The notes beneath the pieces were generated by a model that saw only the letters and a list, made by a program, of their open reading frames with translations, did no database searches and had not been told where the DNA came from. Position numbers and translations under genes: made by a program. This document shows, in pieces, positions 7,981 to 15,615 of a DNA stretch of 34,313 nucleotides. The stretch spans positions 466,757 to 501,069 of the forward strand of contig NZ_JACAPR010000012.1 of NCBI RefSeq assembly GCF_013385635.1. Reading direction: 5' to 3'. Position 1 is the stretch's first letter. Every line of letters starts with the position of its first letter. This DNA is from Pseudomonas gingeri (GTDB lineage: Bacteria; Pseudomonadota; Gammaproteobacteria; Pseudomonadales; Pseudomonadaceae).

Positions 7981-9630
7981 ATGTCAGGAATTGAACGTAC
8001 ACGGCAGGAAATCCTGCTGCACGACGGCAAACTCATTGCCGGGCTGGACAGTCTTTTCAGTGAACAGGGCATTACGATCCCGGGAGATGGTACGGCCATC
8101 GTCCTGCTCGCCGAGGGGCATCACACCCTCAAGTACCATCGGCCCGAACATCTGCCGATGACGCCGGGGGCGACCTCCAAAGGTTCGCCGCAGGCGCGTT
8201 TCGAAGGCGGCGAACACACCGCCATCGGCGACAGCACGCTGCTGCGCTTTGCCAAGGACGCGCCGGCTATTGCGGCCTGGCAGGTCGAGTTGCACCTGAG
8301 CAATGGCCTGGCCCTGACCTACGGCCAGGTCATCGCCCTGGGCGGTGACTTCTACGGTATCCCCGACCGCCCGATCGCCGACGGCGGCACCCCGGCGGAA
8401 CGTCAGGCGCGTTTCACCGCAGCGTTCAACTCACTGGCGGTACTCCCGGCTTCGCGAGAAGAAGCACAGAAGATCCTGCAGGTGATGCAGACCGAAATCA
8501 CCTCGGCCAACCAGGCGATCCGCGATGGCCGCCAGCCGCACGAAGCCTACGACGAACTGGGCGATACCCTCTCGGGTGAGTGGAACAAAATCACGGGCGG
8601 CGGCAGTTTTGCCTCGCCGCTGTTCCCCCTGGGACGCTACCTGAAACTGGCCGCCAGCAACTGGGACCATTTTGGCGAATGGGCCTCGCTGGCTTACCAG
8701 GCCGGGCATGCCGCCGCCTTGCAACAGGCCGTTGTCGCCCGCCAGAGCGGTCTCGACCAGGACCTGGAGCAGGCCTACGCGATGAACGCCTTTGCCGACC
8801 ACTTCCTCACCGACCTGTTTTCCGCCGGCCATTTGCGCGTGCCGCGCAAGCAACTGGCCGACAGCGTCACCCCCAGCGACGTGGGCTCGTTGATTTCCCG
8901 CGTCATGCACGACGAGGACAGCCAATACGGCCTGAAAGTCAGCAACGCCCGCGGCGACCGCTGGAATTGCTACGGCGACAAGCGTTATTTCGACACCCTC
9001 GACAACAGCAACCGGCTGCAGGTCAAGCAGGCGGTCCAGCAATCGGTGGATGAAGTGTTCGCCACCTTTCTCAGCGGTGTCGTCGTACCACCGCAAGCCT
9101 ATGCCGCATTGCGTTCGGTACCGGACCTGGCGAAGTTCGGGAACAGCCAGGACGGCCTGAATTTCGCCCCGCTGTTCGCCCTCAAGGGCAAGACGGTGAT
9201 GCGCCGCAACGACGTCAACAACCTCAACGACCGCAGCCAAAGCGATAGCTGGTGGGGTTGGAGCACCTACCTGTTGCTCCAGGACTACAAGCCGAACAAA
9301 CCCGCCGGCTACCTCAATCCACCGGGCGTGGCACCGACGATCAGGGCCGATGGCTGGCAGAGCCGTACGCCCAGCGCACCCAACTGGCTGCCGGGCCATG
9401 CCGTGCGGTATGCCTTCAGCTACACCCATGGGTTGGACGAGTCCTATATCGGCCCATGGACGGCCTATGCCGAACTGACCGATCGCTTCCAGCCGACCCT
9501 GACAGTACCGGTGGATGCGTCAACGGGAGCCAGTGGTCGCAATGTGTTCCGCCAGTTCCGTGGCGGTTCGCCCGAGTTGATCGGCACGCTCGACGGCCAG
9601 GCCACGACCTTTATCGATAACCACCAGTGA
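7981..9630 (+). CDS. Zinc-dependent phospholipase C-like protein, putatively SOS-regulated
   Basis: A 549-residue protein that I read as a member of the zinc metallophospholipase C group described in Pseudomonas fluorescens and Legionella (PlcA/B/C), which cleave phosphatidylcholine-type lipids. Clustered candidate metal ligands support this: Asp123 in ALGGDFYG; Asp229/His230 in SNWDHFGEW and His243; His274, Asp278 and His284 in NAFADHFLTDLFSAGHLR; and His310 in VMHDEDSQYGL. A C-terminal region (about 470-549) follows with beta-strand character. There is no signal peptide or lipobox, so any export must be by another route or follow lysis. AAGGAG six bases before the ATG is a strong ribosome site. 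The 62-aa gene starts 14 bases downstream. Membership is from motif memory; enzymatic activity and lipid specificity are untested. Confidence 0.68.
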   Translation: MSGIERTRQEILLHDGKLIAGLDSLFSEQGITIPGDGTAIVLLAEGHHTLKYHRPEHLPMTPGATSKGSPQARFEGGEHTAIGDSTLLRFAKDAPAIAAWQVELHLSNGLALTYGQVIALGGDFYGIPDRPIADGGTPAERQARFTAAFNSLAVLPASREEAQKILQVMQTEITSANQAIRDGRQPHEAYDELGDTLSGEWNKITGGGSFASPLFPLGRYLKLAASNWDHFGEWASLAYQAGHAAALQQAVVARQSGLDQDLEQAYAMNAFADHFLTDLFSAGHLRVPRKQLADSVTPSDVGSLISRVMHDEDSQYGLKVSNARGDRWNCYGDKRYFDTLDNSNRLQVKQAVQQSVDEVFATFLSGVVVPPQAYAALRSVPDLAKFGNSQDGLNFAPLFALKGKTVMRRNDVNNLNDRSQSDSWWGWSTYLLLQDYKPNKPAGYLNPPGVAPTIRADGWQSRTPSAPNWLPGHAVRYAFSYTHGLDESYIGPWTAYAELTDRFQPTLTVPVDASTGASGRNVFRQFRGGSPELIGTLDGQATTFIDNHQ

Positions 9631-9644
9631 CAGGGAAACCAACC

Positions 9645-9833
9645 ATGACCTTTACCGTAAAACTCGAACTGGCTTCCGGCCAGTCGCTCAAGGATATGCC
9701 GCTGGAGCTGCTGGCCGACGGCGTGGCGATTGCCCGCACGACGGCGGATGCACAGGGCAGAGTGGTATTTGATGTGCAGGTGAAAGCCGCGAAATGGGCG
9801 GTGCGTGTGGATCGCACGATCCTGAAGCGTTAG
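9645..9833 (+). CDS. 62-aa protein cotranscribed with the phospholipase-like gene
   Basis: A small soluble protein starting MTFTVKLELASGQSLKDMPL. It has alternating hydrophobic residues (KLELA, LELLADGVAIAR, VVFDVQVKAAKWAVRV) that suggest a single beta-sandwich or Ig/transthyretin-like domain. The ATG at 9645 has CAGGGAA about 8 bases upstream. An in-frame GTG at 9627 is less likely because it lies within the stop region of the preceding gene. There is no signal peptide and no cysteine. With only 14 bases between the genes it is very probably in the same transcript. I recognise no family. A chaperone, immunity or accessory role for the larger protein is conceivable but unsupported. Confidence 0.65.
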   Translation: MTFTVKLELASGQSLKDMPLELLADGVAIARTTADAQGRVVFDVQVKAAKWAVRVDRTILKR

Positions 9834-9860
9834 CCCGCCAGGAATACCGCGTTATCGTTC

Positions 9861-9955
9861 TTCGCGAGCAAGCCCTGCTCCTGCAAAATGAAGTCGATCA
9901 CTGGTTTTGTGCACGACACCAAACTGTAGGAGCCGGGTTTGCTCGCGAAGAGGCC
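9861..9955. repeat. REP-like pair (inverted, diverged)
   Basis: TTCGCGAGCAAGCCCTGCTC on the left pairs with GAGCCGGGTTTGCTCGCGAA on the right. It is a variant of the REP core (CGCGAGCAA instead of CGCCGGCAA) and occupies the gap between the 62-aa gene and the gntR gene, which converge here. Confidence 0.75.
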
Positions 9956-10003
9956 ATTGAGACCGCCAAAAGCTTCGGGGCAAACTTTCAGAGCCTGGGC
10001 TGA

Positions 10004-10762
10004 TTAGCCCCGCTGCGCCTCGGCCTCTTCATGGGCCTGGCGCAGACGCTCGCGGCTGTTGGTCAGGTGCAGGCGCATCGCTGCCCGCGCCGCATCGGAA
10101 TCCTGGCGGGCGATCGCTTCATAGATCTCTTCGTGCTCGCGTCCCAGCCGGTTCATGTAGTGCTGCTGGTCATCATGGGCCAGGCGCGCCGAATTCAGCC
10201 GCGTACGCGGAATGATGCTGGTGCCCAGGTGGGTCATGATATCGGTGAAATAGCGATTGCCGGTGGACAGGGCAATCTGCAGGTGGAACTGGAAATCCGA
10301 GGCCACCGCATCACTGGCATGGGCCGCGCTTTCATTCAACGCATCCAGTGCCGCGCGCATCGCCGCCAGCTGTTCGGGCGAACGCCGCTGTGCCGCCAAA
10401 CCGGCCGACTCGACTTCCAGGCTGATACGCAACTCGAGGATCGCCAGCACATCACGCAAGGTCACCACGGTCGCCGGGTCGATGCGAAAACCGCTCGGGC
10501 TGGGTGTATCCAGCACAAACGTGCCGATTCCGTGGCGGGTTTCCACCTGCCCCGCCGCCTGCAGGCGGGAAATCGCCTCACGGACCACCGTGCGGCTGAC
10601 TCCGTGGGCGTCCATGATCGCCGACTCGGTAGGCAGCTTGTCGCCGCGCTTGAGTTGACCATCACGGATCTGCTCGGTCAGGACCGTGACCAACTCCTGG
10701 GCAAGACTGCGGCGCTTGCGAGGTGCGCGAAGCGCGGCGCTCTGGTTTTCCATATCGAACAT
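10004..10762 (-). CDS. FadR-subfamily GntR transcriptional regulator, probable galactarate regulator
   Basis: 252 residues. The N-terminal winged helix-turn-helix (about 17-85) shows GDKLPTESAIMDAHGVSRTVVREAISRLQAAG followed by the wing RHGIGTFVLD. The C-terminal all-helical FCD ligand-binding domain (about 100-240) has histidines in DFQFHLQIALSTGNRYF, GREHEEIYEAI and MRLHLTNSRE that usually bind a metal and a small acid. The ATG at 10762 is chosen over the one at 10753 because the latter has no ribosome site. Such regulators commonly control hexarate or hexuronate operons and respond to the sugar acid. A TTGTACGAT element precedes both this gene and kdgD, suggesting autoregulation and control of that operon despite the intervening phospholipase cassette. 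Ligand not proven. Confidence 0.85.
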   Translation of the reverse strand: MFDMENQSAALRAPRKRRSLAQELVTVLTEQIRDGQLKRGDKLPTESAIMDAHGVSRTVVREAISRLQAAGQVETRHGIGTFVLDTPSPSGFRIDPATVVTLRDVLAILELRISLEVESAGLAAQRRSPEQLAAMRAALDALNESAAHASDAVASDFQFHLQIALSTGNRYFTDIMTHLGTSIIPRTRLNSARLAHDDQQHYMNRLGREHEEIYEAIARQDSDAARAAMRLHLTNSRERLRQAHEEAEAQRG

Positions 10763-10806
10763 CTATCTCGGCTGAACGGCTGAGCCAGCATCATAGCTCA
10801 ACCGGG

Positions 10807-10815
10807 TTGTACGAT
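10807..10815 (+). promoter_or_regulatory. Putative operator upstream of the GntR gene
   Basis: TTGTACGAT, followed by CA, gives TTGTACGATCA. This differs by one base from the FadR-type pattern TNGTNNNACNA and shares nine consecutive bases with the site before kdgD. It is 45 bases upstream of the regulator's ATG, in the 62-base gap after the ABC transporter gene. Confidence 0.45.
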
Positions 10816-10824
10816 CACAGTTGA

Positions 10825-12558
10825 CTATGCACTGACCGGTTGCTGAGGCACCAGGTGTCCCCGTTCGATGCGCAGATGCCGGGTATGGAGTTTGTTCAGA
10901 CTGCTGCGATGGCCGACGCTGACGATCCCGATACCCGGAAGCTGTTCGATCAGAGCCCCGTAGAGATCGGCTTCGTCCTCTTCATCCATGGCCGAGGTCG
11001 CCTCATCCATGAACAGCCATTGCGGCGCATACAACAAGGCACGGGCGAAGGCCAGGCGCTGCTGCTCGCCCGGAGACAGCATGCGTTGCCAGTGGTTGCT
11101 CTCGTCCAGGCGCGGGATCAGGTGTTGCAAACGGCAGGTTTCCAGCACATGGACATAACGTTCTTGCGCATAGGTATCGCCCGCCTGTGGATAACTCATC
11201 GCCTCACGCAGGCTGCCAATGGGCAGATAGGGTTTCTGCGGCAAGAACAGGTAGCGCCGCGCGGGTAGGCGAATGCTTCCATGACCATCGAGCCAGAGAT
11301 TGCCCATGGCACGGAACAAGGTGCTTTTACCGCTGCCGGACCGGCCGGCAAGCATCAGGCGTTCACCTGCCGCGACGGTCATGTCGGCGCTGCTCAAGAG
11401 ATGACGGTCATTGTTCAGGTCGAGACTGAGATTCTGCACCTTCAGTTCGTCGCCGACGCTCTGCACATCGATGGTGCGGACATGATCCTCGTTGTCGCTC
11501 ATGGCCTGGCGGAAGCTCAACAGACGATCGCAAGTCGCACGCCACGCGGCCAGATCCGAATAGGCCGTGATGAACCAACTGAAATTTTCCTGCACGTTGC
11601 CAAACGCAGAGTTGATCTGCATCAGTTCGCCCAGCTGGATCTTGCCGGCGAAGTAGCGCGGAGCGGCGACGATAAAGGGAAAGATTATCGCGATCTGACC
11701 GTAGCCCGCAGTGAAAAACGTCAGGCGCTTGGAAACGCGCATGATGTCCCAGAAGTTGTGCCAGACCTTGCCGAAACGCGCACTCAAGCGTTGGTTCTCG
11801 TTCGGCTCACCATTGAACAAGGCAATGCTTTCGGCGTTCTCGCGAACCCGGATCATGGAGAAACGCAGATCGGCTTCGAAACGTTGTTGCTGGTTGTTCA
11901 GGCCGATCAGGCGATGCCCGATCAGATGAGTCAGCCAACTGCCCACCGCCGCATAGAGCAAGGCGCACCAGAACATGTAGCCGGGAATGGTGATGCCAAA
12001 GACTTCGATACTGCCTGAAACACCCCACAGGATGATCGAGAACGACACCAGGCTGACCACGGTACGGATCAGCCCCAGCCCCAGGCTCAAGGTGTTGGAG
12101 GTGAAGGTATTGAGGTCTTCGGAAATCCGCTGGTCAGGGTTGTCGGTGTAGCCGCCCTGCTCCAGCTGGTAGTAGTTCTTGTGACCGAGCCAGCGCTTGA
12201 AATGTTGCTCGGTCAGCCAGTTACGCCAACGGATCGTCAGCATCTGGGTCAGGTACAACCGGTAGACCGCGCCGAGGATCGCCACGGCGGCAATGCCGCC
12301 GAAGTAGAGGATCAGCCGCCAGAAGGCCGTCTCGTCCTTCTGCTGCAAGGCGTCGTAGAAGTCCTTGTACCAACTGTTGATCCAGACCGAAATCGCCACG
12401 CTGAACAGCGAAAGACCGATCACCGCCAGCAACAACAGCCAGGCCTTGCCCTTCTCTTCACTACGCCAGTAGGGCGTTGTCATTTGCCAGACCCGGCGGA
12501 AAAACTGTCCCTGCACGGCATCGTTGACCGCGGAATACTCGGCGTTCTTCTCAGTCAT
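10825..12558 (-). CDS. SbmA/BacA-like ABC transporter with fused ATPase (YddA/Rv1819c type)
   Basis: 577 residues: an SbmA/BacA-type membrane domain (about 30-340, six hydrophobic segments) followed by an ABC ATPase domain (about 370-570). ATPase motifs: Walker A GRSGSGKS (405-412), signature LSPGEQQRLAFARALL (494-509) and Walker B WLFMDEA (514-520). The membrane domain carries NSWYKDFYDALQ and NPDQRISED, typical of COG4178 proteins. Family members move peptides, cobalamin or antimicrobial peptides across the inner membrane; SbmA itself lacks the ATPase. Substrate and direction here cannot be read. The gene starts 98 bases beyond the end of roxR on the same strand and could be partly read through from it. 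Function confidence is moderate, fold confidence high. Confidence 0.85.
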   Translation of the reverse strand: MTEKNAEYSAVNDAVQGQFFRRVWQMTTPYWRSEEKGKAWLLLLAVIGLSLFSVAISVWINSWYKDFYDALQQKDETAFWRLILYFGGIAAVAILGAVYRLYLTQMLTIRWRNWLTEQHFKRWLGHKNYYQLEQGGYTDNPDQRISEDLNTFTSNTLSLGLGLIRTVVSLVSFSIILWGVSGSIEVFGITIPGYMFWCALLYAAVGSWLTHLIGHRLIGLNNQQQRFEADLRFSMIRVRENAESIALFNGEPNENQRLSARFGKVWHNFWDIMRVSKRLTFFTAGYGQIAIIFPFIVAAPRYFAGKIQLGELMQINSAFGNVQENFSWFITAYSDLAAWRATCDRLLSFRQAMSDNEDHVRTIDVQSVGDELKVQNLSLDLNNDRHLLSSADMTVAAGERLMLAGRSGSGKSTLFRAMGNLWLDGHGSIRLPARRYLFLPQKPYLPIGSLREAMSYPQAGDTYAQERYVHVLETCRLQHLIPRLDESNHWQRMLSPGEQQRLAFARALLYAPQWLFMDEATSAMDEEDEADLYGALIEQLPGIGIVSVGHRSSLNKLHTRHLRIERGHLVPQQPVSA

Positions 12559-12655
12559 TCTTCAGGCTCGGTTAGCGTAAGAAAATTCACCAACCGATCA
12601 TAGATGATTCGCACGCGCGATAGCGCAGCTTGAGAAGGATTCGTTCAGCGCCGGT

Positions 12656-13216
12656 TCAGCGCCGCACCGGCCGCTTCTGCAATTTGCGCTGCAAGGTGCG
12701 CCGATGCATGCCCAGGGCGCGGGCCGTGGCGGAGATATTGCCCTCATGCTCGGTCAGCACACGCTGGATATGCTCCCATTGCAGGCGGTCCACCGACATC
12801 GGGTTTTCCGGCACCAGGGTATCGAGGTCGGCGTGCTCGGAGAGCAAGGCGGCCAGCACATCGTCGGCGTCCGCCGGCTTGCACAGGTAGTTGCAGGCGC
12901 CGCGCTTGATCGCCTCCACCGCCGTGGCGATGCTCGAATAGCCCGTGAGGATCAGCACGCGCATCTCCGGATCAAGCTCAAGCAGCTTGGGCAGCAGCAC
13001 CAGGCCGGAGTCACCGTCCATCTTCAGGTCCAGCGCGGCGTAGTCCGGCAGGTCCTGCTGGGCCAGGATCAGGCCCTCTTCGGCGGAACCGGCGGTGCTG
13101 ACGCGAAAACCGCGCCGGCTCATGGCCCGCGCCATCACGCGGGTAAAGGTGGCGTCGTCGTCCACCAGCAACAGATGCGGCAGTTCTTCGCCTTCGACCT
13201 GGATCTCGTCATTCAT
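12656..13216 (-). CDS. roxR: Redox response regulator RoxR (RegA/PrrA/ActR family)
   Basis: 186-residue DNA-binding response regulator. The receiver domain (12-125) has the acidic pocket LLLVDDD, the phosphorylated Asp63 in ALDLKMDG, and Lys113 in LCKPAD. The C-terminal Fis-type helix-turn-helix (about 150-182) reads EGNISATARALGMHRRTLQRKL, nearly invariant in RegA homologues. It controls respiratory oxidases and redox metabolism with its kinase RoxS. The genes overlap by four bases (ATGA): the roxR start lies within the roxS stop, so translation is coupled. An 11-base tandem duplication, GTTCAGCGCCG twice at 12643-12664, spans the roxR stop and repeats an in-frame-like TGA, with no effect on the protein. 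Confidence 0.94.
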   Translation of the reverse strand: MNDEIQVEGEELPHLLLVDDDATFTRVMARAMSRRGFRVSTAGSAEEGLILAQQDLPDYAALDLKMDGDSGLVLLPKLLELDPEMRVLILTGYSSIATAVEAIKRGACNYLCKPADADDVLAALLSEHADLDTLVPENPMSVDRLQWEHIQRVLTEHEGNISATARALGMHRRTLQRKLQKRPVRR

Positions 13217-14472
13217 GCTTCGTCTCCTCGGGCGACACGGGGCAGGCGCAGCTCGGTGAGCGTGCCACCTTCCTCATGACTGTAGAGTTTCACCGAGCCG
13301 CCGGCGCGTGTCACGCTGGCCTTGCTCAAGAACAGGCCCAGGCCGAAGCCTTTGCCCTTGGTGGTAAAGAAGGGTTTGCCGATCTGCTCGGCGATGGCCA
13401 GCGGCACACCGGCGCCGTGGTCGCGAATACTGATGGTGAGGTTTTCCTCATCCCAATCGAGTCGTACTTCCAGGCCTTCGGGGCAGGCATCGGCAGCGTT
13501 GTTCAACAGGTTGAGCAGGGCCTGGGTCAAGTCCGGCGGCGGCGCCAGGCGCGGTACCTCGCCCTGCCCCAGGCGCTGGAAGCGATAACTGGCTTCCGGG
13601 CGCATCAGGTGCCAGCGGTTCAGCGCTTCGTCGAGCCAGATCGTGACGTCCTGCATCTCCACCGCCAGCCGGCGATTGGCCTCGGCGGCCCGCACCAGTT
13701 GCTGCAGGGTTTCCTTGCACAGCTTGACCTGGTCCTGGAGCACGCTCAGGTCGTCCTGGAGCAACGGGTCCGGATGGTCCTGGCGCATTTCCTTGAGCAA
13801 CACGCTCATGGTCGCCAGGGGTGTGCCCAGTTCATGGGCGGCGCCGGCGGCCTGGGTCGCCACGGCCAGCAGTTGCTGGTCACGCAGGCCTTCTTCACGC
13901 CGCAGCGCGCGCAACGCTTCCTGGCGGCGCAATTCCTCGGCCATCTTCGCGGCGAAAAAGGTGATCACCGCGGCGGCCAGGGCAAAACTCAGCCACATGC
14001 CATAGATCTGCAGCTTTTCCCGGGAGATCGGGAACGTCTCCAGCGGGTAGAACTGCACCAGCAGCAAGGTGTACAAGACCAGCGCAACGCCGGAGAGGAC
14101 CACCGAAAAGCGCCAGGGCAAGGTCACCGCGGCAATGGTCAGGGGTACCAGGTAATAGGAGACGAACGGGTTGGTCGAGCCGCCGGAGAAATACAGCAGG
14201 GCGCTGTGGATAAACAGGTCGCAGGCCAGCTGTACGGCGTATTCGAGTTCAGTGACCGGCCAGGTGGTCCGCAGGCGCACCACCGTGAAAGCACAGAGCA
14301 CCATGGAGCAACCCAACGTGGTCCAAAGTTGCAGCCAGGGCAGCGGCAGCAGCTCGAACCAGTAGGCGATACCGACCGAACCGGCTTGCGCGGCCAGCAC
14401 CAGGATGCGGATAAAGCTCAGGCGCCACAGGTTCTGGCGAGTCGCGGACAGCAATGGAAAGGGGGCGAGCAT
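13213..14472 (-). CDS. roxS: Redox sensor histidine kinase RoxS (RegB/PrrB family)
   Basis: 419-residue membrane sensor kinase that phosphorylates RoxR. About six hydrophobic helices fill residues 15-175. The quinone-sensing heptapeptide of RegB proteins is present as GGSTNPF (97-103), between helices. The H-box AAGAAHELGTPLATMSVL holds His213, with the family-typical HELGTPL. An N-box LLNLLNNAADACPEG and G-boxes IRDHGAGVP and GKGFGLGLFLSKASV complete the ATPase domain. The frame opens at 14559, but the ATG at 14472 follows AGGAG at good spacing and gives the usual RegB N-terminus, so the extra 29 residues are dropped. The gene diverges from the SIMPL gene across 206 bases. Confidence 0.94.
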   Translation of the reverse strand: MLAPFPLLSATRQNLWRLSFIRILVLAAQAGSVGIAYWFELLPLPWLQLWTTLGCSMVLCAFTVVRLRTTWPVTELEYAVQLACDLFIHSALLYFSGGSTNPFVSYYLVPLTIAAVTLPWRFSVVLSGVALVLYTLLLVQFYPLETFPISREKLQIYGMWLSFALAAAVITFFAAKMAEELRRQEALRALRREEGLRDQQLLAVATQAAGAAHELGTPLATMSVLLKEMRQDHPDPLLQDDLSVLQDQVKLCKETLQQLVRAAEANRRLAVEMQDVTIWLDEALNRWHLMRPEASYRFQRLGQGEVPRLAPPPDLTQALLNLLNNAADACPEGLEVRLDWDEENLTISIRDHGAGVPLAIAEQIGKPFFTTKGKGFGLGLFLSKASVTRAGGSVKLYSHEEGGTLTELRLPRVARGDEA

Positions 14473-14678
14473 GAGCTCTCCTGATGAGCGCTCCAGGCGG
14501 ATCGCCACGAGTATAACCAAGCTGGACGCCCGGCAGGCAGAACTGCGGCAAACAGCCACAGCTCATGGCATATGTATAGAAGTTGTAACTGGGTGAACTG
14601 CTTAATAAAAGCTAGAGTCTTATGGTTTCACGCGGTATCGCCCGGCGATACGCGCGTCCCGTATCCCAAGGAGTTTTT
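14473..14678. promoter_or_regulatory. Divergent promoter region between roxS and the SIMPL-protein gene
   Basis: 206 bases separating two divergent starts. The right half is AT-richer (GAACTGCTTAATAAAAGC near 14600) and may hold the promoter of the rightward gene. No clear operator palindrome is seen and I do not assign exact -35/-10 boxes. Confidence 0.4.
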
Positions 14679-15389
14679 ATGCAACGGTTCACTCGCAGCG
14701 CCACCCTGCTCGCCCTCAGCATCGCCACCCTGGCCAGCCTGCCGGCAATGGCTGCCGACGAGCTTCACTACAACCAGATTTCCCTGCGGGCCGAAGTCAG
14801 CCAGGAAGTGGCGCGGGATCTGATGACGGTCACTCTCTACACCGAGGCGCAGAACAGCGATCCGGCCAAGCTCGCCGCCGAGATCACCACCACCATGAAC
14901 AAGGCCCTCGGCGAGGCCCGTGAAGTGAAGGCCGTGACCCTGCGCCAGGGCAGTCGTAACAGCTATCCGATCTACGACAACAAGAGCCAGAAGATCACCG
15001 GCTGGCGTGAGCGCGCCGAGTTGCGCCTGGAAAGTGCCGATTTTGCCGCCCTTTCCAAGCTGACCGGCGACCTGATGCAGACCCTGAAAATGGACGGCAT
15101 GAACTTCTCCATCTCCACCGCGGCCCGCAAGACCAGCGAAGATGCCTTGCTCAAGGAGGCGGTGAACGCCTTCAAGGCCCGCGCCCAACTGGCCACCGAC
15201 GCCCTCGGCGGCAAGGGCTACAAGATCATCAACCTGAATCTCAACAGCAATGGTTATCCACAGCCTTACGCCCGTGGCGCGATGATGATGAAAGCCGCCG
15301 CCATGGATTCCGCTCCGACGCCGGAAGTGGAAGCCGGCACCAGCCAGGTCAGCATGAACGCCGACGGTGTGATCGAGGTCCAGCAATAA
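14679..15389 (+). CDS. Periplasmic SIMPL-domain (DUF541) protein
   Basis: 236 residues with a signal peptide cut after AMA at residue 25. The mature protein matches the SIMPL/DUF541 fold: a beta-rich half starting LHYNQISLRAEVSQEVARDLMTVTLYTEAQ, and a conserved mid-block with YPIYDNKSQKITGWRERAELRLES. Family members in E. coli (YggE) are linked to oxidative-stress protection, but the biochemical function is unknown. AAGGAG lies before the ATG at 14679, so the open frame from 14622 is not used. The same gene stands beside roxSR in P. aeruginosa (PA4492), supporting conserved linkage. Periplasmic location is inferred from the signal peptide. Confidence 0.88.
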   Translation: MQRFTRSATLLALSIATLASLPAMAADELHYNQISLRAEVSQEVARDLMTVTLYTEAQNSDPAKLAAEITTTMNKALGEAREVKAVTLRQGSRNSYPIYDNKSQKITGWRERAELRLESADFAALSKLTGDLMQTLKMDGMNFSISTAARKTSEDALLKEAVNAFKARAQLATDALGGKGYKIINLNLNSNGYPQPYARGAMMMKAAAMDSAPTPEVEAGTSQVSMNADGVIEVQQ

Positions 15390-15400
15390 CACACGCCCTC

Positions 15401-15490
15401 CTGTGTAGGAGCCGGCTTGCCGGCGATGAGGCCCGAAAGCCTTGCATTGCCTGATCGGCCGTCATCGCCGGCAAGCCGGGCTCCCACAGG
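15401..15490. repeat. REP pair (inverted)
   Basis: TAGGAGCCGGCTTGCCGGCG is mirrored by CGCCGGCAAGCCGGGCTCCC with about 40 bases between. It follows the SIMPL gene and precedes the first binding-protein gene; the remaining 125 bases up to 15616 presumably hold that gene's promoter, not resolved here. Confidence 0.9.
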
Positions 15491-15615
15491 ATTTGTGGCG
15501 TTTTCCAGAACGATTTTTCTCAGTCGCCCCCATTGACCGTGGGCACCAAGGCCTCGGTACGGCGTGCTAGAGTCGGTCCCCTTACCGCTCTATCGCGCAC
15601 CTTCGAGGCCTTTCA

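Noticed and set aside
12643..12664. 11-base tandem duplication at the roxR stop as a phase-variation tract
   Set aside because: Only two copies, and either copy supplies the same stop codon, so length change would not alter the protein.
13276..14484. 402-aa plus-strand frame over roxS
   Set aside because: It is the antisense of the well-recognised kinase and consists of low-complexity Gln/Gly/His-rich sequence.
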